From Actinomycetota bacterium (lineage in GTDB: Bacteria; Actinomycetota; Actinomycetes; S36-B12; UBA10799): 64,000 bases of DNA. Below, piece by piece: positions 55,092-63,609 of the stretch. The stretch lies in the NCBI GenBank assembly GCA_020637055.1, contig JACJWR010000002.1:682001-746000 (forward strand), written 5' to 3'. A program made the translations under genes and the position numbers. The notes below the pieces were generated by a model. The model saw only the letters and a list, made by a program, of their open reading frames with translations. It did not search any database and was not told the DNA's origin. The stretch's first letter is position 1. Each line of letters opens with the position of its first letter.

Positions 55092-55528
55092 CCACGAGTC
55101 CGACGGCGCCGGCACCTGACGTCCTGGCATCGGCGCTGGCGGCCGAATACGCCGCCGTGTACGCCTACGGGGTGGTGGGTGCCCACGTCCCCGACGATCG
55201 GCGCGGCTATGTCGCCAGTGCGCTGTCCTCCCACCGTGCGGCCCGCGACTGGTTGCGGGAGCGCATCACCGCGGCAGGCGGCGAACCACCGCCGGCTGCC
55301 GGCGCCTACGAGGTCCCTGCGGTGGACGATCCCACCGCCGCCGCGGAACTCGCCGCCGCGGTGGAGTTGGCCACGGTGCCGCGCTGGTCGGCGGTCGCCG
55401 GGGTGGTGGATCGGATCGATCGCCCCTATTGCACGAGCACCGCCCAGGCGGCAGCGGTGCGTGCCGTCACCTGGGGTGCCGGTTCGGAGCCTTTCCCGGG
55501 AACGCGACCGACAGCCTCGGGTGGGTGA
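55088..55528 (+). CDS. DUF4439 ferritin-like domain protein
   Basis: 146 residues, no signal peptide. Helical bundle starting DVLASALAAEYAAVYAYGVVGAHV, with SALSSHRAARDWLRERI and a C-terminal helix; Glu/His spacing resembles ferritin-like families. Matches the position of Rv2844. Start in ATGA overlap with the lipoprotein gene, so the two are co-translated: one would be outside the membrane and one inside. Function unknown. Confidence 0.8.
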   Translation: MTTSPTAPAPDVLASALAAEYAAVYAYGVVGAHVPDDRRGYVASALSSHRAARDWLRERITAAGGEPPPAAGAYEVPAVDDPTAAAELAAAVELATVPRWSAVAGVVDRIDRPYCTSTAQAAAVRAVTWGAGSEPFPGTRPTASGG

Positions 55529-55545
55529 ACGACGGCGGCGCGCTG

Positions 55546-57315
55546 TCAGTCCCGCGCCAGTGCCACGATGTGGGGCACTGCTGCGGCCAGTTCGGCATCG
55601 TGCCGCTCGCCTGAGGCCCGATCCTTGATCTCCACGACCCCGTCGGCCAGCCGCTTGCCGACGACCACGATGGTCGGGATACCGATCAGTTCGGAATCGT
55701 TGAACTTCACTCCCACCGACACGTTGCGCCGGTCGTCGTAAAGCACGGTCAGACCGGCTTGGACCAGACCGCTGACGAGGACTTCGCCAGCCTCGAAGAT
55801 GGCGTCGTCCTTGCCGGCTGCCAGCACGTGGACATCGGCCGGGCTCACCGACCGCGGCCACACGATCCCCTGGTCGTCGTGGCTCTGTTCGACGATTGCC
55901 GCCACAGCTCTGGACACTCCGATGCCGTAGGACCCCATCGTCACGACCTGCGCCTTGCCGTTCTCGTCGAGCACCTTCAACCCGAGCGCCTCGGCGTACT
56001 TGCGACCGAGTTGGAAGATGTGACCGATCTCGATACCGCGGTCCAGCGACAGTGGCCCGCCGCACTCGGGACAACTATCCCCCGCCTTGACCTCGGCCGC
56101 CTCGATGATCCCGTCGCCCGCGAAGTCGCGACCCGCCACCAAGTCGAACACGTGTCGGCCGACGACGTCGGCGCCGGTGATCCACCGGGTGCCCGCAACG
56201 ATCCTGGGATCGAGCAGGTAGGTGATTCCGCTGCTCGAATCGCGCCCCAAGGCGCCGGGACCGATGTACCCCTTCGCCAACGCCGGGTAGGCCGCGAAGT
56301 CGTCATCGTCGAAGGGCCGCACAGCCTTCGGATGCACCACCGCCTCGAGCCGCTTGAGATCGACTTCGCGATCCCCCGGCAATCCGATCGCCAACGGCTC
56401 GTCCTTGCCGTCGGGATCAGTGAGCATGACCACCACGTTCTTGAGCGTGTCGGCGGCCACCCAGGGGCGGTCCGGGCGCCGCAATGCCGGCCGGTCGTTG
56501 GCAATGGCCACCAGCGTCTCGATGGTCGGAGTGTCCGGCGTATCCTCCACGTGCGCGGCCGGCACCTCTGCGGCGTCGCCGACGTCGGGCACCACCGTCC
56601 GGACGGCCTCGGTGTTCGCCGCATAGCCACACTGCGCGCAGCGGGCGAAGGTGTCCTCACCTGTGGGACTCGGCGCCAAGAACTCCTCACTCTTGGACCC
56701 GCCCATCGCCCCGGCCTGCGCCGAGACGATGACGTAGTCGAGTCCGAGTTCGGCGAACGTCGACTCGTAGGCGGCACGGTGCTGGGCGTAGGAGATGTCC
56801 AACCCGGCGTCGGTGAGGTCGAAGGAATACGAGTCCTTCATGACGAACTCCCGCCCCCGCAGAATCCCAGCCCGCGGCCGTGCCTCGTCGCGGTACTTCG
56901 TCTGGATCTGGTACAGCGATACCGGCAGGTCGCGGTAGGACGAGTAGGTCGACTTGACCAGGTCGGTGAACATTTCCTCGTGGGTGGGTCCGAGCAGATA
57001 GTCGTTGTCCCTGCGGTCCCGCAGCCGGAACAAGGTGTCGCCGTATTCATCCCAGCGGCCGGTGGCCTCGTAGAGCTCGCGCGGCAGCAACGCCGGGAAG
57101 TGCACCTCCTGGAACCCCGCGTCGTCCATGTTCCGCCGAACCACTGCCTCGACGTTGCGCAGTACCCGAACTCCGAGCGGCAACCAACTGAAGATGCCCG
57201 GCGCCACCCGGCGCACGTAGCCGGCCCGCACCAGCAGCCGGTGGCTCGGGACCTCGGCATCGGCCGGGTCATCCCGCAAGGTGCGCAGGAACAGCGACGA
57301 CATACGCAACAACAT
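55546..57315 (-). CDS. proS: Prolyl-tRNA synthetase, bacterial type with editing insertion
   Basis: 589 residues. Class II synthetase. Motif 1 region (PLGVRVLRNVEAVVRRNMDDAG), motif 2 (YQIQTKYRDEARPRAGILRGREFVMKDSYSF), the INS editing domain at about 225-400, motif 3 (GSYGIGVSRAVAAIVEQ) and the anticodon-binding domain. The ATG at 57315 has GGAGG seven bases upstream; ATG 57303 is an alternative. The frame is open far upstream only as a shadow of the GNAT gene. Converges on the DUF4439 gene across 17 bases. Confidence 0.97.
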   Translation of the reverse strand: MLLRMSSLFLRTLRDDPADAEVPSHRLLVRAGYVRRVAPGIFSWLPLGVRVLRNVEAVVRRNMDDAGFQEVHFPALLPRELYEATGRWDEYGDTLFRLRDRRDNDYLLGPTHEEMFTDLVKSTYSSYRDLPVSLYQIQTKYRDEARPRAGILRGREFVMKDSYSFDLTDAGLDISYAQHRAAYESTFAELGLDYVIVSAQAGAMGGSKSEEFLAPSPTGEDTFARCAQCGYAANTEAVRTVVPDVGDAAEVPAAHVEDTPDTPTIETLVAIANDRPALRRPDRPWVAADTLKNVVVMLTDPDGKDEPLAIGLPGDREVDLKRLEAVVHPKAVRPFDDDDFAAYPALAKGYIGPGALGRDSSSGITYLLDPRIVAGTRWITGADVVGRHVFDLVAGRDFAGDGIIEAAEVKAGDSCPECGGPLSLDRGIEIGHIFQLGRKYAEALGLKVLDENGKAQVVTMGSYGIGVSRAVAAIVEQSHDDQGIVWPRSVSPADVHVLAAGKDDAIFEAGEVLVSGLVQAGLTVLYDDRRNVSVGVKFNDSELIGIPTIVVVGKRLADGVVEIKDRASGERHDAELAAAVPHIVALARD

Positions 57316-57371
57316 GCGAGGGCCTCCGGCCGGTCGACAACAGTTCCGCAAGCCTAGCGACGGCGGCGGGT

Positions 57372-58196
57372 TCAGAAATGCACCGACGCCATCGTGCCCA
57401 CCTGAGAGAAGCCCGCATTCCGATACGTCGCCAGCGCCGCGGTGTTGTAGTGGTTGACGTAGAGGCTGATCAATCCGGAATGCCGGGTGGCTGCCGCCAC
57501 CACGGCCGCCATGCTTGCACTTCCGACGCCGCGGTTGCGCTGATCCGGCCTCACCCACACGCCCTGCACCTGGCAGACCTCCGGCGTCACCGCCGCAACC
57601 TCTGCCTTGAACAACACCCCGTCCCCGTCGAAACTGCAGTACACCCGTTGCTGTCGGATCAACCACATCAACCGGGCCCGGTAGGCGGCCTCGGTGGATG
57701 CTGCGAGCGGAGAGACGCCGACCTCCTCGGTGAACATCGCAACGGTCGCCGGGTACAACGCCGGGGCGTCGGCCGGCTCCGCCAGCCGCACCCGGGGGTC
57801 CGGCGGTGCCGACGGCGGACGATCGGCGACCATCAGCGGCTGATCCATCCGCTCGTCCCGAGCTGGGCCCCAGTGGGGTGCCAACTGCGACCACAACGGC
57901 ACCACGTCGGCGGCCAGACCCACGATCGACGCGCTGCGACGGGGCAGGTGCCCCAGGTAGTCGCCCAACAGTCGCATCGCGGCAGGATCGGAGGCTGCAC
58001 CCGGCAGGACGTTCCCGCCGACGTGGGCGACGGCCAGAATCCGGCCGCGGCTGACGGCACCGAGCACGTCGCCACCGATGCGGTTGATTCCGCCGGCGTC
58101 GATCCGCCAACGCAGCATGCAGTTGGCAACCGGGTCGGCCGCCAACAGCGCGCCGACCTCGGGCAGATCTGCATCGTTCAAGCGCCGAACCCGCAT
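57372..58196 (-). CDS. DUF4081 / GNAT-family acetyltransferase
   Basis: 274 residues. N-terminal DUF4081 half (RVRRLNDADLPEVGALLAADP) and C-terminal GNAT half with the acetyl-CoA loop VQGVWVRPDQRNRGVGSASM and LYVNHYNTAALATYRNAGF. Same family and place as Rv2867c beside ispG. The ATG follows ispG after 35 bases, so it is likely in the dxr-rseP-ispG unit. Substrate unknown. Confidence 0.88.
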   Translation of the reverse strand: MRVRRLNDADLPEVGALLAADPVANCMLRWRIDAGGINRIGGDVLGAVSRGRILAVAHVGGNVLPGAASDPAAMRLLGDYLGHLPRRSASIVGLAADVVPLWSQLAPHWGPARDERMDQPLMVADRPPSAPPDPRVRLAEPADAPALYPATVAMFTEEVGVSPLAASTEAAYRARLMWLIRQQRVYCSFDGDGVLFKAEVAAVTPEVCQVQGVWVRPDQRNRGVGSASMAAVVAAATRHSGLISLYVNHYNTAALATYRNAGFSQVGTMASVHF

Positions 58197-58231
58197 CGGG
58201 GTGACCGCCGAATCAGCCCGCTCGCCGCAGC

Positions 58232-59389
58232 TCAGCCAACGGTGACCACCGGCGAGGCGGAATCGTCGTCGCCGGCCATCCCCTCGGCCAGCCGCATGGC
58301 CTCTTCGATGAGCGTCTCGACGATCTGCGCCTCCGGCACGGTCTTGATCACCTCGCCCTTGACGAAGATCTGCCCCTTGCCGTTGCCGCTGGCGACGCCG
58401 AGATCCGCATCCCGAGCCTCCCCCGGGCCATTCACGACGCAGCCCATCACGGCCACCCGCAACGGCACGTCGAGGCCCTCCAGGCCCGCGGTGACCTGCT
58501 CCGCCAAGGTGTAGACGTCCACCTGGGCCCGTCCGCACGACGGACAGGAGACGATCTCCAGTCCGCGCTCCTTCAGGTTCAGCGACTCCAGGATCTGGAT
58601 GCCGACCCGGACCTCTTCGATCGGCGGTGCCGACAGCGACACCCTGATGGTGTCGCCGATCCCCTGGCTGAGCAGTGCGCCGAAGGCCACGGCCGACTTG
58701 ATGGTCCCCTGGAAGGTGGGTCCGGCTTCGGTGACTCCGAGGTGAAGCGGGTAGTCGCAGGCACTCGCCAACTGCTGGTAGGCCTTGATCATCACAACCG
58801 GGTCGTGGTGCTTCACCGAGATCTTGATGTCCCGGAAGTCATGCTCCTCGAACAGCGAGGCCTCCCAGAGCGCCGATTCGACCAGCGCCTCCGGTGTCGC
58901 CTTGCCGTACTTCGCCAGCAGTCGTGGATCCAACGAACCGGCATTGACACCGATCCGGATGGGAGTGCCGGTGGCAGCGGCCGCCTTGGCGATCTCGCCG
59001 ACTTTGTCGTCAAACTTCTTGATGTTGCCGGGGTTGACACGGACTCCGGCACAGCCGGCGTCGATGGCAGCGAAGACGTACTTCGGCTGGAAGTGGATAT
59101 CGGCGATCACCGGGATCCCCGACTTCTTGGCGATCAGCGGCAACGCCTCGGCGTCGTCCTGACTCGGCACCGCGACCCGGACCACCTGGCACCCGGCGGC
59201 GGTCAACTCGGCGATCTGCTGCAAGGTGGCGTTCACGTCGGCGGTGACCGTAGTGGTCATACTTTGCACGCTGACCGGCGCATCGCCGCCCACCTTGACC
59301 GGGTGCGTCGGATGCTGCAGGGTCAGCTGGCGGGTCTTTCGCCGCGGAGCCACCGTGGCTGGTGTGGGCATACCCAATTCGACGGTCAT
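58232..59389 (-). CDS. ispG: 4-hydroxy-3-methylbut-2-enyl-diphosphate synthase
   Basis: 385 residues. Iron-sulfur enzyme of the MEP isoprenoid pathway. N-terminal TIM barrel (VSVQSMTTTVTADVNATLQQI; NPGNIKKFDDKV) and C-terminal cluster domain with CPSCGRAQVD and GCVVNGPGEA. Start at the ATG giving MTVELGMP, the usual actinobacterial N-terminus; an ATG at 59407 is in frame. GAGGAG lies ten bases upstream and a -10 GATAAT at 59426-59431. Confidence 0.96.
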   Translation of the reverse strand: MTVELGMPTPATVAPRRKTRQLTLQHPTHPVKVGGDAPVSVQSMTTTVTADVNATLQQIAELTAAGCQVVRVAVPSQDDAEALPLIAKKSGIPVIADIHFQPKYVFAAIDAGCAGVRVNPGNIKKFDDKVGEIAKAAAATGTPIRIGVNAGSLDPRLLAKYGKATPEALVESALWEASLFEEHDFRDIKISVKHHDPVVMIKAYQQLASACDYPLHLGVTEAGPTFQGTIKSAVAFGALLSQGIGDTIRVSLSAPPIEEVRVGIQILESLNLKERGLEIVSCPSCGRAQVDVYTLAEQVTAGLEGLDVPLRVAVMGCVVNGPGEARDADLGVASGNGKGQIFVKGEVIKTVPEAQIVETLIEEAMRLAEGMAGDDDSASPVVTVG

Positions 59390-59425
59390 GTTCTCGATGC
59401 TCCTCATTCCGCGTTGTCGGCCACC

Positions 59426-59431
59426 ATTATC
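59426..59431 (-). promoter_or_regulatory. Candidate -10 GATAAT for ispG
   Basis: GATAAT on the minus strand would start transcription near 59420, giving a leader of about 30 bases with a GAGGAG ribosome-binding site. The -35 is weak. Confidence 0.4.
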
Positions 59432-59493
59432 GCCCCGCCACCGCTGCCGGGCACTCCTGGTGTTCTTTGACTCACCTCATGCCCAACTGCGCA

Positions 59494-60786
59494 TCAGGTG
59501 ATACGGACCGGGCTGACGATGTCCGCGTACAGCAACAGGACGCTGATCCCGATCAGCAGAATCGCCACCCCGTAGGCCACCGGCAGCAACCGGGCCACAT
59601 CCACCGGCCCTGGATCGGGTTGACCCCGCAGGGTGGCGACCTTTCGGCGGGCACCTTCGTAGAGCGCCCCGGCGATGTGTCCGCCGTCCAACGGCAGCAG
59701 CGGAATCATGTTGAACAGGAACAGAAACAGGTTGACCGAGGCGATGATGCCGATGAGTTGGGCCACTTTCCAGGAGCTGGGCAGGTCGGCTGCGGCGACG
59801 TCGCCAGAGATCCGTGAGGCACCCACCACCCCGATCGGCCCCTCCGGATCACGCTCACCGTCGGAGAATGCGGCGCCGGCCACTCCGGCAAGCTTCGCCG
59901 GGAAGGTGGCCAGCGCGACGGCGGAACGCACCGTGAGGTCCCACACCTCCCCAGGCACGGCCGTCAGCGGTTGGGGTTGCAGCACGAAGGATGGCCCGAC
60001 GCCGAGGAACGGTCGCATCTCGGTGCGCCCGGTGTCCTCACCATCCACGATGACTGGCCTCGGGGTGAGCGCAAGCTCCACCGGAAGCGCCAGCGACTGG
60101 CCGTCGCGTTCCACGGTCACCACGGTGTTGCCGGCGCCGACGCTGCGCAGTTCCTCGGTGAACTCCTCCCAGCTGCTCACCTGTTGACCGTTGACTGCCG
60201 TGATGGTGTCACCGGGGGTGATCCCGGCGGCTGCGGCCGCGCTCGGCAGCTCGCCGGTTTGGCAGGTGCCGTCGTCGGTGGCACTGGACGGCGCGCAGGG
60301 CGTGACGTTGGCGACCGTCAAGGACGGCGCCGGCAGACCGAACCCGACGAACATCACGGTGAACAGCAGCACCGCGATGAGCAGGTTCATCACCGGGCCG
60401 CCAAACATGACAGTCAGTTTCTTGGGCACGGAGAGGTTGTAGAAGGTCCGCTTGCGATCCTCTTCGGTGAGCACGTCGGCTTCGGACTCCTTGCGGGCCT
60501 GCTCCACCAGCAGTCCGAGCCGGCCGGTGCTGCTCGAACGCACGGTGCCGTCCGGCCGGGGTGGAAACATGCCGATCATCCGGACGTAGCCGCCGAACGG
60601 TATCGCCTTGAGCCCGTACTCGGTCTCACCTCGCCGGGTCGACCACACCGTCGGACCGAAGCCGACGAAATATTCGGTGGCCTTGACCCCGAACCTCTTG
60701 GCCGGCATCAGGTGGCCGAGTTCGTGCAGACCGATGGACGCCAATATGGCAAGGACGAAGATGGTGATCCCGAGTAGTGTCAACAT
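59494..60786 (-). CDS. rseP: Site-2 protease RseP (M50 family)
   Basis: 430 residues. Intramembrane zinc protease (Rv2869c/Rip1 position). HELGH at 21-25 in the first helix, then TEYFVGFGPT and PFGGYVRM, a PDZ domain at about 195-275 (GITPGDTITAVNGQQVSSWEEF), and the second zinc-binding block LLPLDGGHIAGAL in a late helix. Starts 25 bases after dxr. Likely cleaves anti-sigma factors and cell-envelope substrates. Confidence 0.95.
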   Translation of the reverse strand: MLTLLGITIFVLAILASIGLHELGHLMPAKRFGVKATEYFVGFGPTVWSTRRGETEYGLKAIPFGGYVRMIGMFPPRPDGTVRSSSTGRLGLLVEQARKESEADVLTEEDRKRTFYNLSVPKKLTVMFGGPVMNLLIAVLLFTVMFVGFGLPAPSLTVANVTPCAPSSATDDGTCQTGELPSAAAAAGITPGDTITAVNGQQVSSWEEFTEELRSVGAGNTVVTVERDGQSLALPVELALTPRPVIVDGEDTGRTEMRPFLGVGPSFVLQPQPLTAVPGEVWDLTVRSAVALATFPAKLAGVAGAAFSDGERDPEGPIGVVGASRISGDVAAADLPSSWKVAQLIGIIASVNLFLFLFNMIPLLPLDGGHIAGALYEGARRKVATLRGQPDPGPVDVARLLPVAYGVAILLIGISVLLLYADIVSPVRIT

Positions 60787-60811
60787 CGTCTGCGCTCCAG
60801 CCCGTCACCGC

Positions 60812-62032
60812 TCACCGCGATTGCTTCTCCTCCAGTATGCGCCGGGCTTCGTCTCTGGCCCAGGCTTCCGCTGTTGCGACGTCCGCCAGGGTCATGCTGG
60901 TTCCCGGCACAAAACCCTGGCCCGGCACATGCGCGGCGAGCACTGCGGACACGGAACGAACAATCGAGGAGAAACTGATGTTCCCGGCCAGGAACTCCGC
61001 GACGCACACTTCGTTGGCCGCGTTGAAGACCGCCGGCGCCGTGCCGCCGAGCGCGCCGGCCGACTTCGCCAGTTCCACCGCGGGGAAACGCACCGGATCG
61101 AGCGGGTGGAAGTCCCAACTCGTCGACGTCGTCCAGTCGCAGGGCCGGGCGATACCGGGCAGGTGACGAGGCCAATTGAGGCCCAGCGCGATCGGCAGCC
61201 GCATGTCCGGCGGACTCACCTGGGCGAGAGTGGAGCCATCGACGAACTCGACCATCGAATGCACCATGGACTGCGGGTGCACAACCACGTCGATCGCCTC
61301 GTACGGAACGTCGAAGAGCAGGTGGGCCTCGATCACCTCAAGCCCCTTGTTGACCATGGTTGCGGAGTTGATGGTGACCACCGGACCCATGTCCCAGGTG
61401 GGGTGGTCGAGCGCCTGTTCAGGGGTGACCCTCTCGAGCTCGTCGAGGCTGGCGTCCCGAAACGGCCCGCCGGAGGCGGTGAGCACCAGCCGACGCACCT
61501 GGGCCGCCTCGCCGGCGAGCAGGCACTGCGCCAGTGCGGAGTGCTCCGAATCGACCGGCACCACCTGTCCCGGGGCCGCCGCGGCTTTCACCAACGGGCC
61601 GCCGGCGATGAGTGACTCCTTGTTGGCTAAGGCCAGTGTGGCCCCGGATGCCAACGCCGCCAACGTGGGACGCAGCCCGACGGATCCGGTCATGCCGTTG
61701 AGGACGACGTCGCACGGCCACGCTGCGACTTCGGTGGCGGCGTCCGGGCCGGCGATGATCCGCGGCAACCCGTAATCCCCGTTGGGGTAACCCCGTTCAG
61801 CCGCAGCGGCGTACAGGGCCAACTGAAGGTCCTGTACCGCAGTTGCTCGGGCCACCCCAACCACCTCCGGGCGGTAGGTCAGCACTTGATCGGCCAGCAC
61901 CTCGATGTTGGATCCGCCGGCCGCCAGTCCCGCGACTGCGAACTCCTCCGGGAACCGATCGACGACGTCGAGCGCCTGGGTGCCGATGGAGCCGGTGGAG
62001 CCGAGCAGGACTACCCGACGCGGGTCGCTCAC
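60812..62032 (-). CDS. dxr: 1-deoxy-D-xylulose 5-phosphate reductoisomerase
   Basis: 406 residues. First committed MEP-pathway step. NADPH loop LGSTGSIGTQALDVV, LANKESLIAGG, SEHSALAQCL and the SGGPFRD block are present. The GTG at 62032 overlaps the aldehyde dehydrogenase stop by four bases (GTGA) and gives the standard N-terminus; the frame runs on to 62347 inside that gene. No separate promoter is obvious, so dxr-rseP may depend on the dehydrogenase promoter. Confidence 0.96.
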   Translation of the reverse strand: MSDPRRVVLLGSTGSIGTQALDVVDRFPEEFAVAGLAAGGSNIEVLADQVLTYRPEVVGVARATAVQDLQLALYAAAAERGYPNGDYGLPRIIAGPDAATEVAAWPCDVVLNGMTGSVGLRPTLAALASGATLALANKESLIAGGPLVKAAAAPGQVVPVDSEHSALAQCLLAGEAAQVRRLVLTASGGPFRDASLDELERVTPEQALDHPTWDMGPVVTINSATMVNKGLEVIEAHLLFDVPYEAIDVVVHPQSMVHSMVEFVDGSTLAQVSPPDMRLPIALGLNWPRHLPGIARPCDWTTSTSWDFHPLDPVRFPAVELAKSAGALGGTAPAVFNAANEVCVAEFLAGNISFSSIVRSVSAVLAAHVPGQGFVPGTSMTLADVATAEAWARDEARRILEEKQSR

Positions 62033-63468
62033 AACTCCAGTCCGGTCAAGACCATGACCCGCACATCGGTGTAGTCGTCCATGGCGTGCCGCAAGCCTTC
62101 CCGGCCCACCCCGGAGTTCTTCACCCCGCCGTAGGGCATCTGGTCCGCCCGGTAACTGGGCACGTCGCCGATGATCACGCCGCCGACGTCGAGCGTCGCC
62201 TGGGCTCGGTAAGCGACGTGGATGTCGTTGGTGAAGATGCCCGCTTGCAGGCCGAACCTGGAGTCGTTGACGAGTTCGAACGCTTCGTCGACCGAGTCGA
62301 AAGTGCGCAACGTCATCACCGGCCCGAACACCTCCTCGGTGTAGCACTTGGACTCGTCCGAGACGTTCGTCAGCAGCGTGGGCGCCACTTGGGTGCCCTC
62401 GCGGGTACCCCCGGTGAGAATCTCTGCCCCCTCAGTGACGGCCTCTTGTACCCACCCATCGACCCGCTCTGCGGCCTCAACGTTGATCATCGGCCCCACT
62501 ACGGTCTCCGGATCCCGGGGATCCCCAGTAGCCAGCCCGGCCACCTTGGCCGTCAAGATTTCGGTGAACTCGGCTGCCAGCGAAGAATGGACGTAGACGC
62601 GCTGCACGGAGATGCAGGACTGGCCCGCCTGGTAGTTCCCGAACGTGGCGATGCGGGACGCAGCCCAATCCAAATCGCGTTCGCTGGCGTAGTCCGCCAT
62701 CACCACCGCGGCGGCGTTGCCACCCAATTCCAGGATCACGCGCTTGTGCGGCACCGCCGACTGGATCGCGTACCCCACCCGCTCCGAACCGGTGAAACTG
62801 ATGATCGGCAACCGGGGGTCCGACACCATGCCGGGGGCGTCGGCATCGGCCGCCGGCAGGATCGACCAGGATCCCGGAGGCAGATCGGTCTCCGACAGGA
62901 TCTCCCCGAGCAGCAACGCCGAAAGCGGTGTCTTGGGCGCGGGTTTGAGGACGATCGGGGCACCGACGGCGATCGCAGGCGCCACCTTGTGGGCGACCAG
63001 ATTCAGCGGAAAGTTGAACGGCGAGATTCCCAGCACCGGCCCGGCGGCGAATCGTCGCACCACCGCCATCCTGCCCACGGCGGCCGGGTCGGTGTCGAGC
63101 CGCTGCACCTCGCCGGAGAACCGGCGGGCCTCCTCGGCGGCCCATCGGAAGGTGGAGACCGCACGGGACACCTCAGCCCGTGCCCACATCATCGGCTTAC
63201 CGCTCTCCGCGCTGATCAGGGCTGCGACCTCGTCGGACCGCTGCGCGATAGTCGCGCTCACATGATCCAGAGCCGTCGCCCGGGTTGCGGCGGACAAGGT
63301 GCGGGTTGTCGGCTGCACCGCGACCGCGGCGGCGATCGCCGACTCGATGTCCTCGGCACCTGGCACCGAATAGGAACCGACCACCGAACCGTCGTAGGGG
63401 CTGTGGACGTCGAGCACATCGGCCGTCGTCGTCGGGTTGCCGGCCACATAGAAGGGCATAGTCACCAT
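62029..63468 (-). CDS. NAD(P)-dependent aldehyde dehydrogenase
   Basis: 479 residues, ALDH superfamily. Catalytic Cys in NYQAGQSCISVQRV, general base Glu in VILELGGNAA, the NAD block GISPFNFPLN and FTGSERVGYA, and the C-terminal PYGGVKNSGVGREG. The ending resembles lactaldehyde/non-phosphorylating glyceraldehyde-3-phosphate types; succinate-semialdehyde dehydrogenase is suggested by the divergent gabT. Specificity open. The ATG at 63468 follows a leaderless -10 TAGGCT by seven bases. Overlaps dxr. Confidence 0.9.
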   Translation of the reverse strand: MVTMPFYVAGNPTTTADVLDVHSPYDGSVVGSYSVPGAEDIESAIAAAVAVQPTTRTLSAATRATALDHVSATIAQRSDEVAALISAESGKPMMWARAEVSRAVSTFRWAAEEARRFSGEVQRLDTDPAAVGRMAVVRRFAAGPVLGISPFNFPLNLVAHKVAPAIAVGAPIVLKPAPKTPLSALLLGEILSETDLPPGSWSILPAADADAPGMVSDPRLPIISFTGSERVGYAIQSAVPHKRVILELGGNAAAVVMADYASERDLDWAASRIATFGNYQAGQSCISVQRVYVHSSLAAEFTEILTAKVAGLATGDPRDPETVVGPMINVEAAERVDGWVQEAVTEGAEILTGGTREGTQVAPTLLTNVSDESKCYTEEVFGPVMTLRTFDSVDEAFELVNDSRFGLQAGIFTNDIHVAYRAQATLDVGGVIIGDVPSYRADQMPYGGVKNSGVGREGLRHAMDDYTDVRVMVLTGLEL

Positions 63469-63475
63469 GGTCGCC

Positions 63476-63481
63476 AGCCTA
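63476..63481 (-). promoter_or_regulatory. -10 TAGGCT, leaderless promoter of the aldehyde dehydrogenase
   Basis: Ends seven bases before the ATG at 63468. Confidence 0.5.
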
Positions 63482-63595
63482 GTCCCAGTACGCGTGAGGA
63501 TCCCGGCGGACGCGGCCTGCACCCCGCTGGCCGACAAGCCTCTTCGGTTGGCTGCAAGCCTCGCCGTCTGTGTCGTCATCGACCCCGGAGTCACC

Positions 63596-63601
63596 TACTC
63601 T
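63596..63601 (+). promoter_or_regulatory. Candidate -10 TACTCT for gabT
   Basis: Ends eight bases before the ATG at 63610; near-leaderless. Back to back with the aldehyde dehydrogenase promoter about 115 bases away. Confidence 0.4.
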
Positions 63602-63609
63602 TGGGTGTC

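Noticed and set aside
54543..55130. Long upstream extension of rimP
   Set aside because: It is the antisense of the ferritin-like lipoprotein gene; RimP is full length from 54542.
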